Positions 21,268 through 25,528 of a DNA stretch of 25,528 bases are shown one piece after another; positions within the stretch are counted from its first letter, which is position 1, and every line of letters starts with the position of its first letter. The notes beneath the pieces are model-generated. The model worked only from the letters and a program-made list of their open reading frames with translations, had not been told where the DNA came from and did not search any database. The DNA is from JALHFZ01 sp964483085 (lineage in GTDB: Bacteria > Synergistota > Synergistia > Synergistales > Aminobacteriaceae): contig CAYZZX010000017.1 in assembly GCA_964483085.1 (NCBI GenBank), positions 1 through 25,528 on the forward strand. Direction: 5' to 3'. A program made the position numbers and the translations under genes.

Positions 21268-22731
21268 TTATCTGAAGCTGAGAAGGTATTCGAGGCAGGT
21301 CCGGACGGCGTACCCGCTGGCCCCTTTAGAGCAGACGGAGTAGTCGTCCTTGAAGAAGTCCACACCCGCGATGTCAAGGTGCGCCCAGGGAATGCCCTCC
21401 TTCACGAACTCCCGAAGGAACTGGGCGGCAAAGATCGCCCCGCCGTACCGCCCCGCCGCGTTCACAAGATCGGCCACGGGAGATTTCAGCGTCTCGGCAA
21501 TCCGTTCGTCATCGAGGGGCATTCTCCAGAATCGCTCTCCGCGGCGGGCGGCTGCCGAGAGAATATCCGAGGCAAGCTCGTCGGAGGAGGTGAAGAGCCC
21601 GGCCATATTCGTTCCAAGGGCGACGACGCACGCTCCCGTCAGGGTCGCCATGTCAATAATTCCATCGGGCGAAAGCTGTGAGGCGTAGCTGAGCACATCG
21701 GCAAGGACGAGCCGGCCCTCAGCATCCGTGTTGTCCACCTCCACAGTCTTGCCGTTGTGCATGCGGAGGATGTCGTCGGGGCGGAAGGCCCGCCCTCCGG
21801 GCATATTCTCGGCCAGCGCAACGATGCCGTGGACCTCGCAGGGGATCTTCATCTTCGAGGCTCCCCGGAGAATGGCGAAGATATTGCATGCCCCGGATTT
21901 GTCCCCCTTCATATTTCGGATGAAATCCCCCGGCTTCAAGTTGAGGCCGCCGCTGTCGAAGGTGATCCCCTTCCCTACGAGCACGATCTTCCGCATGAGC
22001 GTTCCCGCGGGCTTCCAGACCATGTGGACCAGGCGAGGAGGCGTGGCGGACCCCATCCCTACGGCGTAGAGGCCGCCCATTCCCTCCGAGGCGATCCGTT
22101 TTTCGTTCCATACCTCCACGGAAAAGCCGAAATCTTCTCCCCATTTCAGGGCCAGATCTGCCAAGGTCAAAGGGTTATGCACATTACCCGGTTCGTTTGC
22201 CAGATCCCGCGCCCAATTCTGGGCACAGGCCAGCATCTTCCCCTTCCCCAGCCCGGCTTCGTCGCCATCGAGAAGAACCACTTCCTTCGTCTCGGGGAGG
22301 CGGTCCTCTTCCTTGACGGTTTTGTACCGGTCGAAGGTATAGCGCCCCAGTTCAGCCCCCTCGGCAACGGCGGAGCTCATCTCCCCGTCCGGCTTTTCGG
22401 GAAGGAGAAGGGTGATTCTTTTGATGCCCTCAGCCCGGCAGCGGCGCAGCAATTCAGCCGTGCGCGAACGGACATTGTCCCCGGAATACCCCTTTTTCTC
22501 GCCGAGACCAACCAGATAGAGAGAGGAAGCTCCCTCCCCTTCAAGGGGAATTCTGACGATTTTCCCTTTTTTTCCCTTGAAGGACGGATCCTGCATAAGC
22601 ATCTCGGCCATCCGGCCCGTATTCTTTCCGGGCAGCCGGGAGGGAACAGGCTCATCAGAAAGAAGATAGAGAGCCAGAGCCCCTCTGGAAAGACCTTCTT
22701 CGAGGGAAAAGGGTTGAGAGTAAATTTTCAT
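21268..22731 (-). CDS. pepA: Leucyl aminopeptidase (M17 family)
   Basis: Removes N-terminal amino acids, preferring leucine, from peptides in the cytosol with two metal ions. The less conserved N-terminal domain covers about 1-160. The catalytic domain has VGKGITFDSGGLNLKPG (Lys and Asp metal ligands), MKGDKSGA, and the family signature NTDAEGRLVLAD with its Asp and Glu ligands. At 487 residues it has typical length. The ATG at 22731 follows AGGAGG by nine bases. It is the last gene of the htpG-EamA-pepA operon, 36 bases after the transporter, and ends at the bidirectional terminator. In a peptide fermenter it would supply amino acids to the aminotransferases and glutamate dehydrogenase. Confidence 0.97.
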   Translation of the reverse strand: MKIYSQPFSLEEGLSRGALALYLLSDEPVPSRLPGKNTGRMAEMLMQDPSFKGKKGKIVRIPLEGEGASSLYLVGLGEKKGYSGDNVRSRTAELLRRCRAEGIKRITLLLPEKPDGEMSSAVAEGAELGRYTFDRYKTVKEEDRLPETKEVVLLDGDEAGLGKGKMLACAQNWARDLANEPGNVHNPLTLADLALKWGEDFGFSVEVWNEKRIASEGMGGLYAVGMGSATPPRLVHMVWKPAGTLMRKIVLVGKGITFDSGGLNLKPGDFIRNMKGDKSGACNIFAILRGASKMKIPCEVHGIVALAENMPGGRAFRPDDILRMHNGKTVEVDNTDAEGRLVLADVLSYASQLSPDGIIDMATLTGACVVALGTNMAGLFTSSDELASDILSAAARRGERFWRMPLDDERIAETLKSPVADLVNAAGRYGGAIFAAQFLREFVKEGIPWAHLDIAGVDFFKDDYSVCSKGASGYAVRTCLEYLLSFR

Positions 22732-22767
22732 TCGCTGAAACCTCCTGAATTAAATGTGGATGCCTCT

Positions 22768-23652
22768 TTACCGCCTTCTTCGGTTGACGAACCACACTCC
22801 GAGAAAGACAAGAGCCCCTCCTGCGATCATCGAGGGGGTCAGCAGCTCTCCGAGGAAGAGAGCTGATAGGGTAACCGCCACAACCGGGTTCACGTAGAGA
22901 AATACTCCTACCTCCGAGGCCTGAAGCTCCCGGAGGGCATCGTACCAGAAAAGATAGGCCGCAGCGGAGCAGAAGACCCCCAAAAAGAGGATGTTCCCCC
23001 ATCCCGAGGCGGCAATGGAAGGGATTTCCCGATATCCTTCAGTCCAGAAAAAAGGAATTGTCGAGTAAAGCCATCCGAAAAGAAGGACGTACCCCATGGC
23101 AAGAGCGGGTTCGCGGTTCTGCAGAGCCTTTCTCGACAGGACGGAAAAAAGCCCCCAGGAGAAAACGCTGAACACCATGAAGATCTCTCCCCGAGCAATA
23201 CCTCTTCCCGAAAAGGTGGAGAGGCTCCCCTTCGACATGATCACCAGCACGCCAAGGGCGGCCAAAAGAATACCGGCTATCGTTTTCCTGTTCAGCCGTT
23301 CGCCGAGGATCAGCGCGCCGAGAAGAGCGATGGCGATTGGGTTCGCTGCGATGATCAGTCCTGACATTCCCGCAGAGAGGCTCTGGAGGGCAGCCCCCTG
23401 GATCGAGTTATGAAAAAACACCCCGATAAAACCCAGGGTCGCAAAGATCAGGGTCTCCCGGAGGGAGAGCAGCCGGAGTTTCTTTCGAAGGGCGAGAAAG
23501 GTGAAAAGAACGAGCACGGCGATACCGAAGCGGAGCCACAACACCGTGGGAACGGATGCCTGGGATATGGCTACTTTTGTCGAGGGAATGGACCCTCCCC
23601 ACAGAATCACCGCGAAGAGGGCCTTCAGCCGTGCTGAAGCGGAAGAGCTCAT
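22768..23652 (-). CDS. EamA/DMT-family transporter
   Basis: An inner-membrane permease of the drug/metabolite transporter superfamily. Many members export amino acids or metabolites, but the substrate cannot be told here. About ten hydrophobic segments form two EamA repeats: the first begins ALFAVILWGGSIPSTKVAI, the second MVFSVFSWGLFSVLSRKAL, and the second ends ALFLGELLTPSMIAGGALVF with a short basic tail (NRRRR). Length is 294 residues, typical. The ATG at 23652 overlaps the htpG stop as ATGA, so translation is coupled to htpG. The 36-base gap to pepA contains no terminator. Sitting between a chaperone and an aminopeptidase, it could export amino acids, but that is guesswork. Confidence 0.92.
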   Translation of the reverse strand: MSSSASARLKALFAVILWGGSIPSTKVAISQASVPTVLWLRFGIAVLVLFTFLALRKKLRLLSLRETLIFATLGFIGVFFHNSIQGAALQSLSAGMSGLIIAANPIAIALLGALILGERLNRKTIAGILLAALGVLVIMSKGSLSTFSGRGIARGEIFMVFSVFSWGLFSVLSRKALQNREPALAMGYVLLFGWLYSTIPFFWTEGYREIPSIAASGWGNILFLGVFCSAAAYLFWYDALRELQASEVGVFLYVNPVVAVTLSALFLGELLTPSMIAGGALVFLGVWFVNRRRR

Positions 23653-25528
23653 TCTTTTCCGGGGACGTCCCCCTCCAGGCCGTGAGTCATGAGATCGGCA
23701 ACTCTTCTCGCGAACTCTCCCGGATTTTCAATCTGCCCGCCCCCGGCAAGAAGGGATTGGTCATAGAGAAGCCATCCGTAGTCCTCAAGTTTTTTTCGTC
23801 CCTCCCCGTCAGCCGAGGCGAGACGCTGCCCGAGGGCTACGATCAGGGGAGAATCGGAATTAATCTCGAGGATGCGCTTTTCGGTCGGGACCTCTTTGCC
23901 CATTGACCGGAGAAGCTGCTCCATGGCCATGGACCCACCCTCTCCGTCATTCACAAGACATGCCGGCGAGGTGGTGAGGCGGTCGGAGAAACGGACTTCC
24001 TTGACGACATCCTTCAGGACCTCCCGGAGAAAAGCGGCCGTATCTTCCGGGTGCTCCTGTGCGTTTTCCTGTTTTTCCGTTCCTGCGGGAAGAGCATCCA
24101 CCCGCTCGAGGGAACGGAACTCCATGGCTCCCCAGGTCGTGAGGGAAGGAGCGAGGACCTCATCCACAGTATCCGTAAGAAGAAGCACATTCTGTCCACT
24201 TGAAGTGCATCGTTCAAGAAGAGGGGATGTTCGCAGTGCAGCCTCCTTGCGTCCGGTGAGGTAATAGATCTGTTCCTGCCCTTCCTTCCGCTCCGCCTCA
24301 TACTCCTTCAGAGAGATGAGTTTGCCGGGATGAGCTGCTGAAGAGAAAAGACAGAGATCGAGAAGGGTATCCCGGTTCTCCGCCTCGCTTCCGTCAAAGG
24401 AGACGAGTCCTTCCTTCAGCACCGCGCCGAACTCATTCCAGAAGAGAAGGTATTTTTCCCGATCATCGGCCATCAGTCTCTTGAGTGCATTGAGTGCCCG
24501 CCGGACGATCCCCTTTCGGATAATGCGAAGGAGAGGGTCCTCCTGAAGCATCTCCCGTGAGATATTCAGGGGCAGATCTTCAGAATCCACCACTCCTCTA
24601 AGGAAGCGAAGCCAGGAGGGGACGATCTCCTTGCAGTCGTTCATGATGAAGACATTCCGGATGTACAGGTTCACTCCCGAGGGGGTCATTCCGAAATGGA
24701 GGTCGAAGGGAGCCCGGGACGGGACGAAGAGGACCCCCCGAAACTCCGTTCCACCCTCCACGGAGAAGACGACCCGCAGCAGAGGATTTTCCCAGTCATG
24801 GCTGATGTGTTTATAAAACTCGATGTACTCTTCTTCGGAGACGTCTTTCTCGCTCCGGCGCCAGATAGGTTTGCCCGAGTTCAGCTTCTCGTCGGCGATT
24901 TCTTCCTTGCCCTCCTCCGTCTTCTTCACCGCCATGACGATAGGATAGGTGACGAAGTCGGAGTACTTCCGGACGATCTCCCGGATCGTCCACTCATCGG
25001 TGTACTCCCGGTCGCCCTTAGAAGAGTCGCCGCTTTTCAGATGCAGGAGCACCGTCGTTCCCGGCTCCCTCCGCTCTGCCGGTTCAACGGTATAGGTGCC
25101 GTCACCGGAAGAGGAAAACTTCCACCCCTCTTTCTCTCCCAGCCGACGGGTCACCACATCCACACTGTCCGCCACCATGAAGGCAGAATAGAAGCCCACG
25201 CCGAACTGCCCGATGAGAGCCTCCGCCCGCACTCCTCCACCGTCGGCCTTCAGAGCCTCGAGGTACTCCCGGGTGCCGGACTTTGCGATGGTGCCGATGT
25301 ATTCTTTGAGTTCCTCCCGGTTCATTCCGACGCCGTTGTCGGAGATAGAGAGAGTCCTCTCTTTTACATCCGGATCAATTCGTATTTCCGGAGTCCCGAG
25401 GGCCTCCGAGGGATCCTGCTCTTCGAGATCTGGATTCGCCGCAAGCTCAATCCGCCGCTTGTCCAGGGCATCGGAAGCGTTGGAGATCAGCTCTCTCAAA
25501 AAAATATCCCGGTTTGAGTAGACGGAGT
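23649..25528 (-). CDS. htpG: Molecular chaperone HtpG (Hsp90), N-terminus cut by the window edge
   Basis: Bacterial Hsp90 is an ATP-dependent cytosolic chaperone. The reading frame is open to the window end and reads SVYSNRDIFLRELISNASDA, matching the conserved family start, so about 20-30 residues lie beyond the edge. A TTG at 25499, inside FLRELISNASDA, is not the start. The GHKL ATPase domain shows the Asn in ELISNASDA, ISDNGVGMNREEL, and GQFGVGFYSAFMVAD. The middle domain contains GVLFVPSRAPFDL, GVNLYIRNVFIMNDC and GVVDSEDLPLNISREMLQ. The C-terminal dimerisation region ends QIENPGEFARRVADLM. The end lacks the EEVD of eukaryotic cytosolic Hsp90, as expected. It leads the operon with the EamA transporter (4-base ATGA overlap) and pepA. 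Confidence 0.97.
   Translation of the reverse strand, partial: SVYSNRDIFLRELISNASDALDKRRIELAANPDLEEQDPSEALGTPEIRIDPDVKERTLSISDNGVGMNREELKEYIGTIAKSGTREYLEALKADGGGVRAEALIGQFGVGFYSAFMVADSVDVVTRRLGEKEGWKFSSSGDGTYTVEPAERREPGTTVLLHLKSGDSSKGDREYTDEWTIREIVRKYSDFVTYPIVMAVKKTEEGKEEIADEKLNSGKPIWRRSEKDVSEEEYIEFYKHISHDWENPLLRVVFSVEGGTEFRGVLFVPSRAPFDLHFGMTPSGVNLYIRNVFIMNDCKEIVPSWLRFLRGVVDSEDLPLNISREMLQEDPLLRIIRKGIVRRALNALKRLMADDREKYLLFWNEFGAVLKEGLVSFDGSEAENRDTLLDLCLFSSAAHPGKLISLKEYEAERKEGQEQIYYLTGRKEAALRTSPLLERCTSSGQNVLLLTDTVDEVLAPSLTTWGAMEFRSLERVDALPAGTEKQENAQEHPEDTAAFLREVLKDVVKEVRFSDRLTTSPACLVNDGEGGSMAMEQLLRSMGKEVPTEKRILEINSDSPLIVALGQRLASADGEGRKKLEDYGWLLYDQSLLAGGGQIENPGEFARRVADLMTHGLEGDVPGKE

Noticed and set aside
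21757..22866. 369-codon plus-strand frame opposite pepA
   Set aside because: It lies across the aminopeptidase gene and into the transporter gene, and shows no motif or start signal.
25497..25499. TTG as start of htpG
   Set aside because: The reading frame continues to the window edge with the conserved SVYSNRDIFLRELISNASDA block, so the gene is partial at its N-terminus and the TTG encodes an internal Leu.
1..25528. CRISPR arrays, tRNA/rRNA genes, insertion sequences, prophage genes
   Set aside because: No regularly spaced repeats, cloverleaf-like segments, transposase motifs or phage structural genes were found on either strand by reading.

Overview
The window is 25.5 kb of ordinary, gene-dense bacterial chromosome with high G+C protein-coding DNA. 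No phage genes, transposases, tRNA or rRNA genes, or CRISPR arrays were seen. The gene set points to a Gram-negative amino-acid fermenter, and I would guess Synergistota. The reasons are glutamate dehydrogenase, two PLP aminotransferases, a leucyl aminopeptidase, a periplasmic-type lytic transglycosylase, an archaeal-type phosphoglycerate mutase and a CDC48/VCP-like AAA+ ATPase. The phylum is inference and was not tested by any search.

Layout. 62-1339 (-): glutamate dehydrogenase behind its own extended -10 promoter. 1580-4770 (-): a compact operon read apgM, then a YhaM-like HD exoribonuclease, then an RluC/RluD-family pseudouridine synthase. Divergent from it, 4891-6102 (+) is a class I/II aminotransferase closed by a textbook terminator. 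6223-8364 (+) is the two-ring CDC48-like ATPase. After a 54-base perfect palindrome comes 8600-10870 (-), a family 3 glycoside hydrolase with visibly lower G+C than its neighbours and probably acquired.

10950-17433 (-): a signalling block read HDOD protein, hybrid histidine kinase (GAF-like/HisKA/HATPase/REC/HPt), then a REC-GGDEF diguanylate cyclase, followed by a soluble lytic transglycosylase. The close packing suggests a phosphorelay with cyclic-di-GMP output. 17649-18281 (+) is a small M48 metalloprotease. 18436-19659 (+) is a second aminotransferase, of the LysN/MocR-like fold. 19795-21204 (+) is mnmE. A 40-base perfect palindrome separates mnmE from the convergent minus-strand operon htpG (cut by the window edge), an EamA transporter, and pepA.

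Functionally, peptidase, aminotransferases and glutamate dehydrogenase fit peptide and amino-acid catabolism, in which transamination collects amino groups on glutamate and the dehydrogenase releases ammonium. ApgM covers lower glycolysis or gluconeogenesis. HtpG, the CDC48-like unfoldase and the M48 protease serve protein quality control. MnmE, the pseudouridine synthase and YhaM act on RNA.

The most interesting items are the CDC48-like ATPase with one arginine-finger position lost in its second ring, the phosphorelay-to-c-di-GMP operon, the very long loopless palindromes at both convergent junctions, and several unassigned palindromes at promoters. No stretch longer than 300 bases lacks a gene; the two longest gaps (1340-1579 and 8365-8599) are described.
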